Notes: generated by a model from the sequence alone, not told the origin. Positions 43,857 through 54,857 are shown, numbered from the stretch's first letter. The stretch is 64,000 nucleotides of DNA from Entamoeba invadens IP1 (GCF_000330505.1 NW_004191777.1:60527-124526); one strand, 5' to 3'. Made by a program: numbers and translations.

Positions 43857-45797
43857 TCACTTAGGCACTTTAGAGTCGATGAGCGTGAGAAACTCTGCAA
43901 ATTGCTGTGGGGAGAAAAGGTGAGTATTTAAGTGCAAATTGGCGACGTCTGTTCCCTGTTTACAAACGATGATGGGAGAGTTTCCTGTGAGTTCTCTGAT
44001 CTTTTTGAACATCCCTTCAGAGTGTTGTACGACAACGACACTTTGGTCTCCGATGATTTGTTGCACGTCTTGTGCTGGGACCAAACTTCCGATTGAGAGA
44101 ATCCAATTTTCTCCATCATATGCTAACACCAAATTGTTTAGGGCGTTTGTGTCTGTTGGTATTTGTTTCAAAGTGATTGGGTCAAAGAGTGAAGGGAGGA
44201 TCATGTTTTTGATACTCTCCAATTTCATCGCCAACACCTGTTCTCTTAAGTTAACGATATAATCCGATGAAGGTAACGAAATGAGGGAGACTATACCTGT
44301 TGCGTATAACGTTAATGATACAGCCAATGCTGGGACATTGACTGAATATAATTGTTGTGTATTTCCCTTGTTTTGGACGAACTTGAAAAACTTGGCGAGT
44401 TGGTTGGCAAGGGATACCATCAAATCCTCCTTTTTCAAAACAGGTCTCTGGTCCATCAAGATCAGTGCCATTACCCCAGCAACATTTCCGTAATCTTGTG
44501 GCAGACATTCACTTTGTATTTGTGTGACTGGAACTGCTATTGTACACACTCTTATTAATCTTTTTCCTTCTAAATTGGTGAATAAATACGACGCTTGAAG
44601 ATAGACATGAGGCGCGAGAATCGGTGAGTCAATTGTGATTCTAACGTTCAATGATGTCGTAGACGACGCCACAGGGCATGAAATCACGTCCGATATTTTT
44701 GTTAAAAAGTGACCATACCTATTCACCACTCTCAATGTGTTTGACACTCTCATTCGGAAACTTCCATCGACTCCACACACATCACAAATGGACTTATGAA
44801 GTGCTTTGAAAAACGTACCATCGCCTAAAGTGTTCACTCCACAATATGATGAATCTCCCCCAGTCTTCCCAACTAAATCGACAATTTGAGGGAGGTCAAT
44901 CAATTGTCCTGTAATGATGTGTAAGTCCACTGTGATTCCTTTGTTATTTAAATCCGCTGCTATCTTCTTAAAAGCGTCATTCGACCGCTGTTCCGAGTAT
45001 GGTGTTCGGACAGTATACACCCCTTTACCGACATTAACAGGAGTGCTATTGATAACAACTATCTTCCCTCCTACTTTTGACAACAAAGTGGATCCAATAC
45101 CAATGGCTTCATATAAACAGTTGTTCCCATTTGGCCCCATACTTTTGATTAATGGTAAGATCTGTTTCACTTTTTGTGCATTTAAAAACACGGAAGGCGA
45201 CTCACAGATGTCGACCTCCATACTCGGCATAATCACATTTTCAACAACTCCATTTTTACTTGCTTTGAATAAATGAATGGTGTCGTCGTATGCTATTAGC
45301 GCGACTTTTGCGGTGAAGTCGAGTGCGTCCAAACACTGGATGACAAACTCGAGAGCCGGGCAGTTCAGATCGATTAAAATGACCATATGCACCCCTTCAT
45401 ATATTCTCGGCATGAAATTGTCTGGCACCACAAAGTCCACACACCCCTGTGTCAACTCCGGATATTGTGTTTCGTTGTACAACTGATACGGTGACTTACT
45501 CAAGTAGTTCACGTGGTTACAAAAGTTACATACAAAACGGGTCCCTGGCACTTGCCAATTAACAAAAGGATTGATAAATGCTCTGCAATATTCACACCGA
45601 TTAATAACTCCATTTGTAGTGTTTACTTGTGCCACTGGAATCGTTGGGTTTGTCGGATGGACGTTGACCGCAAAGGGTAACCCTATGTCCAAAAGTTGTT
45701 GTCTATCGCTTGGTATCTTCGGTAATGTCGTCGACATAAACTCAACCGGCGCGTTCCCCTTCAGCTTCCCGTTCTCGACATCGTATGGATTATACAT
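43857..45797 (-). CDS. SEC24: Sec24-type COPII cargo adaptor
   Basis: 646 residues, starting at ATG 45797 (MYNPYDVENGKL); the GTG one codon before is ignored. The zinc finger CEYCRAFINPFVNW...FVCNFCNHVNYL, the trunk domain (VHMVILIDLNCPALEFVIQCLDALDF), a helical region and the gelsolin-like end (FKKIRELTGNSPIIVCKQG) follow Sec24 order. It selects cargo in the COPII inner coat at ER exit sites, with Sec23. It lacks the long Pro/Gln-rich N-terminus of yeast and animal Sec24 (~900+ residues). An open frame without ATG continues ~110 nt upstream. Sec13 of the same coat lies 9 kb away. Confidence 0.9.
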   Translation of the reverse strand: MYNPYDVENGKLKGNAPVEFMSTTLPKIPSDRQQLLDIGLPFAVNVHPTNPTIPVAQVNTTNGVINRCEYCRAFINPFVNWQVPGTRFVCNFCNHVNYLSKSPYQLYNETQYPELTQGCVDFVVPDNFMPRIYEGVHMVILIDLNCPALEFVIQCLDALDFTAKVALIAYDDTIHLFKASKNGVVENVIMPSMEVDICESPSVFLNAQKVKQILPLIKSMGPNGNNCLYEAIGIGSTLLSKVGGKIVVINSTPVNVGKGVYTVRTPYSEQRSNDAFKKIAADLNNKGITVDLHIITGQLIDLPQIVDLVGKTGGDSSYCGVNTLGDGTFFKALHKSICDVCGVDGSFRMRVSNTLRVVNRYGHFLTKISDVISCPVASSTTSLNVRITIDSPILAPHVYLQASYLFTNLEGKRLIRVCTIAVPVTQIQSECLPQDYGNVAGVMALILMDQRPVLKKEDLMVSLANQLAKFFKFVQNKGNTQQLYSVNVPALAVSLTLYATGIVSLISLPSSDYIVNLREQVLAMKLESIKNMILPSLFDPITLKQIPTDTNALNNLVLAYDGENWILSIGSLVPAQDVQQIIGDQSVVVVQHSEGMFKKIRELTGNSPIIVCKQGTDVANLHLNTHLFSPQQFAEFLTLIDSKVPK

Positions 45798-45974
45798 CAC
45801 CAGACGTTGCTGATTTTCGAGTTTGGTGTGAGCGTAGGGTTTTCCCTTCTTTTCCCTTTCTTGCCCACAAATTATCCCTAAGATATTTATTTCGAGTTTT
45901 TCACTTGTATTTCTCTCAAGCTATTTTAAACTATATTTTCTAGTAATTTTACTATAAATGGTATTAAATCGATT

Positions 45975-47075
45975 CTAATTAATCCCTTCAAAAATTAGAG
46001 AACACAGACATGGAGAGTCTAATTCCTCTGTTATAATTGGCACACAGACATCGACGGGTTTACTTTCTTCCAACTTTCCATTGACCAGCTGTTTAATGAT
46101 TAAAGGAGGTTTGTTGAACAAGTTTCTCAGAGTGAAAACTGTTTCACTTGTTTGTGGTATTCTCCACGTTTTTAAAGAGGGGTGTGGACCTCTGTGGAAA
46201 TACCCAAAGACACTTCCTATTTGTGTGACTTTGATGCATAGGATGTTACTCTTTCCTGACGCCATTTTCCAACTATTTTCGTCACCATCACCTTCTATTG
46301 TCCCAACCTTTTTGTAGTTCGATATTTTGGTCCACTCCCTTATCTTGTCGAACTCACCGCGCTGCACAAAACCCTCAAATATGTCTTCTGTGTCTGGCAG
46401 TGGACCTTTTTCCAATTCATCTAATTGTGTTTTTAAAGCATTGTTCTCCACACGACCTTTCATTATAGTGACCCACATGACATCATTCGTTTGTGCATTT
46501 GTCTCCGCTTGCGCCTTTAAGTTGTCAACTTCGGTTTTGAGCGCTTCAATTTTCAGCCTCAGTTCCTCAACCTCTAACTGCTTTCTCTTCTCTTGGATTT
46601 TAGTCACTATGTCATCATCAATCGGACCTTCCGAACCATTTTGAATGGTAAGCTCATTGCTTATTATACCAAGCTCGGTGTCTTTACTCACTAACTCTTG
46701 CTGTAACTGCCCAATGCGACTCTCATACAACTCGCTCGTCCGCTTTTTCTCGACAACACTTTGAGAACTCTCCGCCTTCAGAACTTCTATCTCTTTTTTG
46801 GAGACTTCCACCTTCTTTTGGAGTACCAAATTCTCCGCTTTCAATATTTCCAACTCTTGTTTCTTTTCCTCATCAGCCTCTTTACGTATTTGGACGACTT
46901 GCTGAATGAGGGTTTCCATCGCTTGAAAACCCTCAATTACGTCTCTTCTTGCGTCTTTCTCCAACTTCCCGATTTCCCCGTCTTTTCTCTCTGCCTTCTC
47001 TCTCACCAATTTCATCAACAATTCGAGTGACTCTGCGGGTTCGTTCTGTGATAATTTGAATGTGTTGTTACTCAT
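45975..47075 (-). CDS. Coiled-coil protein with TLDc-like C-terminus
   Basis: 366 residues from the ATG at 47075. Residues ~20-230 form a long coiled coil rich in Glu/Lys/Leu (LEILKAENLVLQKKVEVSKK). The C-terminal ~130 residues (SWKMASGKSNILCIKVTQIG, SVFGYFHRGPHPSLKTW, TVFTLRNLFNKPPLII) have the spacing of a TLDc fold: a GKSN strand, then V.G.F, then a F.L strand. A similar domain is present in the gene at 28849-29958. The function is unknown; TLDc proteins are linked to oxidative-stress resistance and V-ATPase control in other eukaryotes. Confidence 0.55.
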   Translation of the reverse strand: MSNNTFKLSQNEPAESLELLMKLVREKAERKDGEIGKLEKDARRDVIEGFQAMETLIQQVVQIRKEADEEKKQELEILKAENLVLQKKVEVSKKEIEVLKAESSQSVVEKKRTSELYESRIGQLQQELVSKDTELGIISNELTIQNGSEGPIDDDIVTKIQEKRKQLEVEELRLKIEALKTEVDNLKAQAETNAQTNDVMWVTIMKGRVENNALKTQLDELEKGPLPDTEDIFEGFVQRGEFDKIREWTKISNYKKVGTIEGDGDENSWKMASGKSNILCIKVTQIGSVFGYFHRGPHPSLKTWRIPQTSETVFTLRNLFNKPPLIIKQLVNGKLEESKPVDVCVPIITEELDSPCLCSLIFEGIN

Positions 47076-47184
47076 CAAGCCAAAGCAAAACGCCTATTTT
47101 CAGTTGAATGGAACCACGAAAATAACTCGTAAAAAGTAATGTCACAAATTAACTACAAATTAAAACATTTTCTTATCTCATAAT

Positions 47185-48330
47185 TCAATACTGGAACCGG
47201 TTCCTCAGACTTTTTTCTTGTTTTTTCTCTTCGATTCCAAAACTGAAGTCTTCCTTCTCAAATTCCAAAAGCTCTTTCACAAAGCCACTGTTCGGCATCA
47301 CACACTGCCTTTTGCTCTGCACAAAGAGCAAAGAATCTTTATACGACAGCCCATTCTTCTTCATCAAGTACGCTATCACAATCGATGCACTTCGACTGAT
47401 CCCACACTCACAATGAACTAACACCCCTCGCTTCCTTTTGATGTTCTCGTTGATGAATAAAATCGATTCTTTCAAGACGTCTGAGATCAGCTCTTTTGGG
47501 TCATCTTCTATCGGCAAATATAAGTTGTTGGTATTCATCTTTTCTATAGGCTTTTTGCCGATCGAGATGATTGCGCCGATATTCAATTGCTTCAGAAACA
47601 CCGTGTCTTTAGTTGCATTGACTGCGCCAAGGTACAAATTGCCGATGATCAGCGTCGGGTTCTTTTGGAAGAATATTGAAGGGAACGAGAAGATGTACCG
47701 CTGTGTTGTGTCTACTGGTGCATTAATGTAGTTATCCGATATGTCAAAGTAGACCAAATTATCTGCGGTGGTGTATTTATCGAAATTCAGTTTTGTAATT
47801 GCGTTTTCGTGGATATCGACAAACCGGAGTGTTTGGTGTCTTTTGAGTGGGCCAAGTGTTCTTATTGCGTTACACGACAAGTCGATTTTTGTGAGAGTAG
47901 TGAATTGAGTTATCACACTTGGTACCTTTTTCAATACATTATGGCTCAAATCGAGTTCTTTAAGAAAAGGAAGTGGTGGGAGTGGGAGTGATGCAAGTCT
48001 GTTATTAGAGCAGTCCAATGAAGTGATATAACTTAAAGAAACTGTATTCATTATTGTTCTGAAATCATTATAACTCACGGGGGGAAGGTCAGTTAGTGTT
48101 TGACTTTTGTTTTCAGATTCTTTGGGGTTGGGATTTTGTCGCGTGAAATTAAAGACACGTTGTGTGACCCGTTCCGTTTGTAACATCAACTTGAATTTTT
48201 GCGTTTTGTTCAATTGAACAAAGAAAGGAGTGATGCGGTTTGCACTTTCTCGAAATTCTACAGTCTGTATTTTGTTTGAATTTCTTCCACTTTTTGAATC
48301 ACTTCTGTTCTTCATTAACATGTAAATCAT
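47185..48330 (-). CDS. Leucine-rich repeat dual-specificity phosphatase
   Basis: 381 residues, ATG at 48330. LRRs occupy about residues 95-215 (ITSLDCSNNRLASLPLPP, LKELDLSHNVLKKVP, LTKIDLSCNAIRTLG). A dual-specificity phosphatase domain follows at about 225-365, with LIIGNLYLGAVNATKD, the conserved acidic LPIEDDP, and the P-loop HCECGISRSAS, which fits HCx5R. The catalytic Cys and Arg are present, so it should be active on phospho-Ser/Thr/Tyr. LRR-DSP fusions are a known expanded group in Entamoeba. The N-terminus is basic with no signal peptide. Confidence 0.88.
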   Translation of the reverse strand: MIYMLMKNRSDSKSGRNSNKIQTVEFRESANRITPFFVQLNKTQKFKLMLQTERVTQRVFNFTRQNPNPKESENKSQTLTDLPPVSYNDFRTIMNTVSLSYITSLDCSNNRLASLPLPPLPFLKELDLSHNVLKKVPSVITQFTTLTKIDLSCNAIRTLGPLKRHQTLRFVDIHENAITKLNFDKYTTADNLVYFDISDNYINAPVDTTQRYIFSFPSIFFQKNPTLIIGNLYLGAVNATKDTVFLKQLNIGAIISIGKKPIEKMNTNNLYLPIEDDPKELISDVLKESILFINENIKRKRGVLVHCECGISRSASIVIAYLMKKNGLSYKDSLLFVQSKRQCVMPNSGFVKELLEFEKEDFSFGIEEKKQEKSLRNRFQY

Positions 48331-49153
48331 ATTATTTAAACGATAGTTAACATTTTATATATTTTTTATAATTTAAAATCTATTAATTATTAATTGTTAT
48401 TCATAAATAGTCATATTAATTAAAATAGACATTTTTGGGAAAATAAAAAGAACCTAAAAAGTTTTTTAAATTGGTCGAACGTTTATACCAATCATTACAT
48501 CTTGCCTATTGAAAACAAAATAGTGTTGTTTTCAAAATTTTTGAAAAAAAAACCCTAAGCTTCCGGGAAAGTGTTTTAAATAATAAAAAAATATCATATC
48601 CTCTATAATAACCATTAAACTTTATTTGTTCTGATAATTATTCGCATCAATAAATTATTTCATTGCTTATTTTTATATTTTTTCTTTTATGACTAATTGC
48701 TTATTAGTTTATAAATTGTATACTTCATTATTTCTGATAATGTTAAATTATATATGGCAAAAAATTAATAATCAAACACAAAAAGATTAAAAACATAAAT
48801 GAAATCTGTGAAGATTGAACAATAAAAACATATTTGCTTTTTAAAGGAATATTTTTAAATTGTATGAGTTTATTTTATTTTTAATGATGAAGTGAACCTT
48901 CATTTAACAAAATTATTTATTAATTAATTATTTTTATTTTCATTTGACAATGTTAAATTAGAAAAAAAATAGTAATTATTATTTTAATATATAAATTAGA
49001 AATTTATATTTTTTAAATGTCGAAGATCCATTTCAAATATCAAAAAGACATTTGAATCGGACGACACAGTCACTTTGAAAACAATACAATTTTAGTTAAA
49101 AAGTTAGTAAAAATATGTTTATTAAAAAACTATAAATTTATAGTAAAATCCAA
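48331..49153. other. AT-rich intergenic region
   Basis: 823 bp between tandem minus-strand genes, strongly A/T-rich. I see no feature with support. Confidence 0.55.
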
Positions 49154-50167
49154 TCAAATAATGTTAGTGACCATCTCTTCATCTTCCTGTTCACTCATCT
49201 CCTTTGAGTCTTCAGAGTTTTCTGATTCTTCCGACGAAGACGGGTTTTGTTCTTCAATATCCATCTTTTCCGCACTTTCTTGAGGTTTCTCCTCTTTCGA
49301 CTTTTCGCCTGTTTTCTGCATTTCAGCCTTTTCAATTTTTTGTTTAACAATTTCGACTTTATTTCCGGCTTTTTCGACTTCGGTTTTGACGACTTTATGG
49401 TCGGCGGTGTTTTTACGTGGCTTTTTCTCGTCCGATTCCTTCTCGAGGATTCTCATGTTTCTCCTTTGAGCTTTTTTGAGTTTGTCGGCGTATTCCTTTG
49501 ATTTTCGTATTCCGTCCAATTCACAGCTAACGTTGACATCTAACAAAAAGGTATTGACATTATGATCTTTCACGTACTCTTCAACGTCCTCTTTACTTGT
49601 CTGCATATGAACGCACCATCCGTCGAAGTCCGTTCTTCTTTTCTCTTTTGTGGTGAGTCCTTGGTCGTAGATTTTCTGCCCAACAGCAATGCCAAGCCAC
49701 GCATCTTTTGCAGCGTAATTGATCTGGTCTTTCGACAATTGGTCTTTCCCCCAAAACCCATCAAAAGTCAATTTTTTCTCCGCAGTTAATTGCTCTCCTA
49801 AGAAATCCAAGTTTCTGTAATCGGATGTAATGCCAATAACATACGCAACCCACCCAACATCAAGTCCACCAACACAATTGATCCTAAAGGTTTTGTCAAT
49901 AAGTTCAAAATCGCTATGAACTCCAACACCCAATTTTGAAATTTCTTTGTTTTGCAAAAAATCTGTCAAGAACTGGGGAAACCGTCTAAAGCAACAGACT
50001 TGAATAACATACGAATCTTTCATCGTCGATATTTGGATGACCGAAGCACGTCCCCTGTACGTTTCAACATCAAACCCAACAGACCCAACGTCTTTCAAAC
50101 TCTCAGCAACGGCATTCATCTCATTTTCTGTGTTTACATAGTGTATTTTCACGTCTTTGAATGACAT
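49154..50167 (-). CDS. 3'-5' exonuclease domain (DEDDy, WRN-exonuclease-like) protein
   Basis: 337 residues, ATG at 50167. The exonuclease domain covers residues ~5-170. ExoI is GFDVET (Asp33, Glu35), ExoII is GVGVHSDFELI, and ExoIII is YAAKDAW, giving DEDD plus Tyr. The order and spacing match the stand-alone WRN-type and RNase D-type family. The C-terminal ~130 residues are highly charged, Lys/Glu-rich with acidic Ser clusters, possibly a nuclear tail. There is no HRDC or helicase domain. DNA versus RNA substrate cannot be told from the sequence. Confidence 0.85.
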   Translation of the reverse strand: MSFKDVKIHYVNTENEMNAVAESLKDVGSVGFDVETYRGRASVIQISTMKDSYVIQVCCFRRFPQFLTDFLQNKEISKLGVGVHSDFELIDKTFRINCVGGLDVGWVAYVIGITSDYRNLDFLGEQLTAEKKLTFDGFWGKDQLSKDQINYAAKDAWLGIAVGQKIYDQGLTTKEKRRTDFDGWCVHMQTSKEDVEEYVKDHNVNTFLLDVNVSCELDGIRKSKEYADKLKKAQRRNMRILEKESDEKKPRKNTADHKVVKTEVEKAGNKVEIVKQKIEKAEMQKTGEKSKEEKPQESAEKMDIEEQNPSSSEESENSEDSKEMSEQEDEEMVTNII

Positions 50168-50183
50168 CCTTTCTTATTTTTTC

Positions 50184-50188
50184 AGTTC
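50184..50188 (-). promoter_or_regulatory. GAACT core-promoter motif
   Basis: GAACT on the minus strand 16 nt upstream of the exonuclease ATG. Confidence 0.4.
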
Positions 50189-50276
50189 GTCAAGTCTTCA
50201 ATTCCAAACATTAAAAATCGAAATCGAAAAGGGTTTATGAAACTATAAATAACTATAAATAACAACTAAAAATGAA

Positions 50277-53200
50277 TTATATTTGTCCTTTGAGTACATT
50301 TGAAATTGGCTTTCGAGTCAATGCATAACTTGGTATAAAACTCGCTGCAAATGAAACCACAAAGGCTAAAACATAGACAACAACGGCATTGATCCATGGG
50401 AACGCAAATACGAATGGAAGTTGTAAGAATAAGATAAACTGCAAGTTGACAAGACACGCAACACCAATCCCAATCAGAGTCCCAAAAATGACTGAGCTTA
50501 AGGTGATACAAAACGCCTCATAGATGTATATAGTTATGACCTTCCACTTCGTCAATCCAACTGCTCGTAATACAGCAAACTCCCACGAGTTCTCTCGAAC
50601 ATTAGCGGTGAATGAAAGTAACATAACAAAGAAACAAAGTGCCATTGCAATAAGTGATACAACGACAAAGAAGATTTCTAATATCTTCATTGACGATGTA
50701 ATCGTGTATAAAGTACTTTCCGTGTCTTGCACCGATATGGTTATACCTCCAAATAATGTTCGAATCTCTTGCACTACAACGTCCGACACCCCTTTCTTCA
50801 CTTTCACAAAACATGTCGAGTACGTGACTTTATTAGCAGTCCCAGTTAAGTATCTCTCGACGTCCAAAAGCTCTTGTAACTGATCAGTTGTTATAATCAC
50901 TGGTGAGAACATGCCAACGGAGTAAAACGATGAGAACATTGCCCCTGGCATCGACTTCAAACTCGCTCTGATCTTCCCTAAAAAGTAATTTTTGTTGCTG
51001 TCAGTGTAGGGCAACACTTGAATGCGGACGTTGTCACCAACACTCATACTATCTTCGTGTAAGATACCTTCAGCCACAATAACGTCTGAATAGTTTTTAT
51101 AATAGTAATCGGTTCCATATTTAGTGTAATACTCCGTATCAGTATTAATAGGGTTTTGTGTTGGAACATCAGAAGGACGTGCTCGTGGCGAGTCATACAG
51201 TGACTTTATCACATCGTCGTACTTATCCGCCTTTTCATATTGAATTGTGTTATCTGTCTGTACGGGGACCAACAAATCGGTGAAGACTGTCTTTGAGAAG
51301 TTGGCGTCAACTGCAATGAAACTGAGTTTCTCGTTGGGGTACATCGCCAAGTTGGATAAATAAGTCTTTGCCTTTTTATTTGCCGTTGTTGCAAAATCAG
51401 ATGTCATGAATGAGTAACTTTCAACATGACTCGACGAGCTGAGGTAACTCTCTAAAAGGTCTTTGTCGAGTGTTCCAACCGTGTTTTTGACTTGGACGTC
51501 CGCGCCGAGTTGTTGTCTGATGACATTAGTCAAAGTTGTCTGCGACAAAGAAAAAGCCGCACCTGCAAATAGCACGAAACTGATAGTGATTGTCAGTATC
51601 AACGTAGTCTTAGTGTTACGTGCAGAGTGCGAGTCCAAGTTTTTGCCGACAATACTCAACAGAGCTGATTGGAATGGTGTGATGATGATGTACCGAATAA
51701 TTGTTTGCATCCAAGGCTGGAATATTTGCGAGAGCAAACACAACCCTGCCAAGAATGCGAGTAACACAATTAAGAAGCAAGTGAAGAGTAATGTGAAATT
51801 TGTGTTTAAGAATGATAGTGGGACCAAATAGTATGTGATGAAACTCGCTATGATCATTATGATTGAAATCATTATCAGTAATGGACTCATCCCAATATCT
51901 TCTATCCGTTTGATTGTCACATTCACTTCATTCGCAGCAGAATGATACAAATCAAGGGAATTTCTGAGCGTTTTTGATAATACCCTCCGGATGGGAACTA
52001 TATTAGAAACTACGGGAAGAATGAGTCCTAATAAAAATGGTAACACTATCGATTGCCAGACTGGGATAAATGTCATTGGCACTGCAGATAAATACGATAT
52101 CAAGTAATTCACTATGAGCGAAAACAAATAGCCTAAGACTAACCCTGTGACTATTCCTATCGAAGAAAACAAGGCACTCTCCGTCACTAATATTTCAATC
52201 AAAAGCGCTTTGAGTAACCCTAACGCTCGCAACATACCAAATTCATACGTCTTCTCTTCAACGTCAGAAATCAGCAAACTGTATATCAAAAGACCACTCA
52301 TGAACGCAAATACAACGAGAATGAAATTGAATATTTGTTGGAGCAAATACATCAAATAGTTGAAGACGGACACCACTTGAGAAAGTGGAGCTGTGATTGT
52401 GTATGGCTGGTCGACTCCAATGATACTTGCAATCTCATTTGTTGTGTCGATAACAATGCTTTGCATCAATTTATCTCCATCAAAATACGCCTTTGTCCGG
52501 TCTTTCATTTGCACGTAGAGTTGTGTCGCAAACCCTCCAATGTCGATTTTGAAGTTCTGGTCAAGTTGTTTGTTAATGTACTCTGTAATGAGTGTGGTAT
52601 TCACAAACTGACTAATTGGACTGACTCTCTGTTTAATTTCATCGTCCACTATAGTTTTCATCATATCTTCCATTATAATCTCCACTCCACCTTTGTCAAT
52701 CGAAATGACATTCCCAAGCACTTGGGAGTACTTTCCATAAGGCTTTGGAGTGACTCCTTTGACATACATTTGTTCGGTGATATTCATTTTGCTCATTAAA
52801 GTGTTTCCATCAACTTTAATGTAAAACTCGACCTGAGTGATTAAAGAGTCATTTTTGATAATAAATTGATCATATGGATCTTTTTTAAGTATATCAAGAA
52901 CATATGTGTTGTACGCTTCTGTGATGTACATGTCAATCCCTTCAATGTATATTGATGAGAAGCTTCTTTGATCTACAGGGGTTGTTTCATTGATCGTTTT
53001 CTCCATGTTGTATATCGTTAATATTATAACCTTCCCATTCTTCGAGTTAGTTGGATCAACTACAGACAACGGGAGAGGGACTTCTGTCGTCACATTTCTC
53101 TCGAAAGTGAAGATGTCGGTAATTTGTGAGATGTTAGCACCAACCCCGTTAAATATCTTCACAAAATCCAACGTCAAATTGATGTTTTGACCTTCTTTAG

Positions 53201-53693
53201 CACCAATAATAGCAGCAGCATCTTTAGATAATACAACTGATTTGGGAGCAAGTGGATCATACTCCCAACCACGACCAATGTCGATTTCTTTTTCTAAGGT
53301 GCTATTATAGATGTTCATAATACAAGTCGCTGTACGTGCTGGACCAGTGATATCACCAACAAATAACCACCTTGGAAAATTAGCAGAGCAGTGGTTGCAC
53401 GTGTCTAACAGTGTTGTTAAGTTGGTATAGTTCACAAAAGGAGAGTTTCTACTGACTAACAATATGTCACCTTCACCTATTTGGGTTTCGGAAAGTCGCA
53501 TAAAAACACTGGGTACTTGCGAAACTGCAGACTGCAATACACATAAAAAGCAGACGGCAAGAAACACAGTGGAAATGCCGACGCATAACGGTTTCAACGA
53601 CTTTTTGTATGAGGCAACTACGTAAAATAGTGAAAGTACTACTCCGTTCCAAAGTTTAACTGCATATGTTTCCATATCGTTGAAAAACCCCAT
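50277..53693 (-). CDS. FtsX/MacB-like ABC-type permease, 1138 aa
   Basis: Single exon from the ATG at 53693. There is an N-terminal membrane segment (PLCVGISTVFLAVCFLCVL), then a large extracytoplasmic domain with many N-glycosylation sequons. Two FtsX-like blocks follow, each with the family's E..E..LRA.G signature: TYEFGMLRALGLLKALLIEI near residue 480 and NSWEFAVLRAVGLTKWKVIT near 1055. Extra hydrophobic segments lie between, about ten in all. FtsX/DUF214 permeases normally pair with a separate ATPase in bacterial lipoprotein or peptide export; no ATPase gene is in this window. Large duplicated versions occur in some protists. The substrate is unknown. Confidence 0.82.
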   Translation of the reverse strand: MGFFNDMETYAVKLWNGVVLSLFYVVASYKKSLKPLCVGISTVFLAVCFLCVLQSAVSQVPSVFMRLSETQIGEGDILLVSRNSPFVNYTNLTTLLDTCNHCSANFPRWLFVGDITGPARTATCIMNIYNSTLEKEIDIGRGWEYDPLAPKSVVLSKDAAAIIGAKEGQNINLTLDFVKIFNGVGANISQITDIFTFERNVTTEVPLPLSVVDPTNSKNGKVIILTIYNMEKTINETTPVDQRSFSSIYIEGIDMYITEAYNTYVLDILKKDPYDQFIIKNDSLITQVEFYIKVDGNTLMSKMNITEQMYVKGVTPKPYGKYSQVLGNVISIDKGGVEIIMEDMMKTIVDDEIKQRVSPISQFVNTTLITEYINKQLDQNFKIDIGGFATQLYVQMKDRTKAYFDGDKLMQSIVIDTTNEIASIIGVDQPYTITAPLSQVVSVFNYLMYLLQQIFNFILVVFAFMSGLLIYSLLISDVEEKTYEFGMLRALGLLKALLIEILVTESALFSSIGIVTGLVLGYLFSLIVNYLISYLSAVPMTFIPVWQSIVLPFLLGLILPVVSNIVPIRRVLSKTLRNSLDLYHSAANEVNVTIKRIEDIGMSPLLIMISIIMIIASFITYYLVPLSFLNTNFTLLFTCFLIVLLAFLAGLCLLSQIFQPWMQTIIRYIIITPFQSALLSIVGKNLDSHSARNTKTTLILTITISFVLFAGAAFSLSQTTLTNVIRQQLGADVQVKNTVGTLDKDLLESYLSSSSHVESYSFMTSDFATTANKKAKTYLSNLAMYPNEKLSFIAVDANFSKTVFTDLLVPVQTDNTIQYEKADKYDDVIKSLYDSPRARPSDVPTQNPINTDTEYYTKYGTDYYYKNYSDVIVAEGILHEDSMSVGDNVRIQVLPYTDSNKNYFLGKIRASLKSMPGAMFSSFYSVGMFSPVIITTDQLQELLDVERYLTGTANKVTYSTCFVKVKKGVSDVVVQEIRTLFGGITISVQDTESTLYTITSSMKILEIFFVVVSLIAMALCFFVMLLSFTANVRENSWEFAVLRAVGLTKWKVITIYIYEAFCITLSSVIFGTLIGIGVACLVNLQFILFLQLPFVFAFPWINAVVVYVLAFVVSFAASFIPSYALTRKPISNVLKGQI

Positions 53694-54855
53694 TTTTCTT
53701 TTGAAGTTTCTTCAACGCAATTTTGACACCATCAACAAAAAAACAAAGAAAAAGACCAAAAACACAGAGCAGAATTTTTATGGTTTTTAAATTTTTCATT
53801 GAATTTTTAAACTCAATTAAACCAAAGTAAAGCTATATTTAAAAAAAAAATAATCTCGTCTTCGTATGGATTAAATTTTTCTTATACTTATTATTATTTA
53901 TCCCAAAAACGTTTTTGAATTATTTATTTTGAAGTATTTTAAGTACTTTTAATAACAAATACTTTTTCTATCACAGTTTTGGAAGAATAATAAAAAAATG
54001 TTTCATTGAATTTAACTAAGAAGAGAACAATTTGAAAAATATAAAACTTTTTAAATTTGAAGACTTTTTTATAATTCTATTTACTATTTAATAAAATTTA
54101 GGTTTAAATCTCCTGTATTTTTTCCTTTAAAAATTATTAACAAGTTGGAGTTTATTTTGTGCTTTTTTCCCAGAATTTTTTTTCATTGAAACACAACATA
54201 CTATTTTGCCGAACTACCAAAACAAAATTTTTTAAATAACAATTTCACTGAATAATCTCCAAAATTCAAAACGATAATATCTGATCGAGTCTTTGATGGA
54301 AAAGACGCCTTTGATTATAAAAACTAAAGGTTTAAACAAAAACAGTTCGTTTTTAAAATTTTTTATATCAATATCAAATTGAGTAATATGTTTAACGTTG
54401 AATATTATGATAAAGATACTTAATTTTAGGGACTGTTGTCGGAGTTAATCTTGTTAGAAAAAACAGACGTACTATTATCTACAATTGAAAGCATGTATAT
54501 TTATAATATAAACACTCTATGAATTTACGTGAATCATATTGATGAAATGTAACTTCAAGTGGCGACAAAACGCTTATTACAAACGTTCTTCGTCTTAGCA
54601 AATTACCACAAATTATAAAACACTTGGGGATGGTACAAAATAACAATAATTCGAATATCTTAGTGATTTTTGTTATCGTTTGAATATTAATTTTACTAAA
54701 ATCATAAGGATAAAAATCCACAAAGGAGCTCAAACAGGTTTTTCCTCTTTTTTTATTTTTTTTACATTCGGCAAAAAAATAAAACATCAACTTTTTTATT
54801 TTTTTTCATATAAAACTGAAAAAAGGAAGCTCCAACGTGTTAAAAGTTTGAATAA
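53694..54855. other. AT-rich intergenic region
   Basis: 1.16 kb of A/T-rich sequence upstream of the FtsX-like gene and left of the mariner-like element. No coding or RNA signal was recognised. Confidence 0.55.
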
Positions 54856-54857
54856 TA

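Noticed and set aside
45798..45910. N-terminal extension of Sec24 upstream of the ATG at 45797
   Set aside because: The frame is open for about 110 nt but has no ATG and no splice donor, and the text is not Sec24-like.
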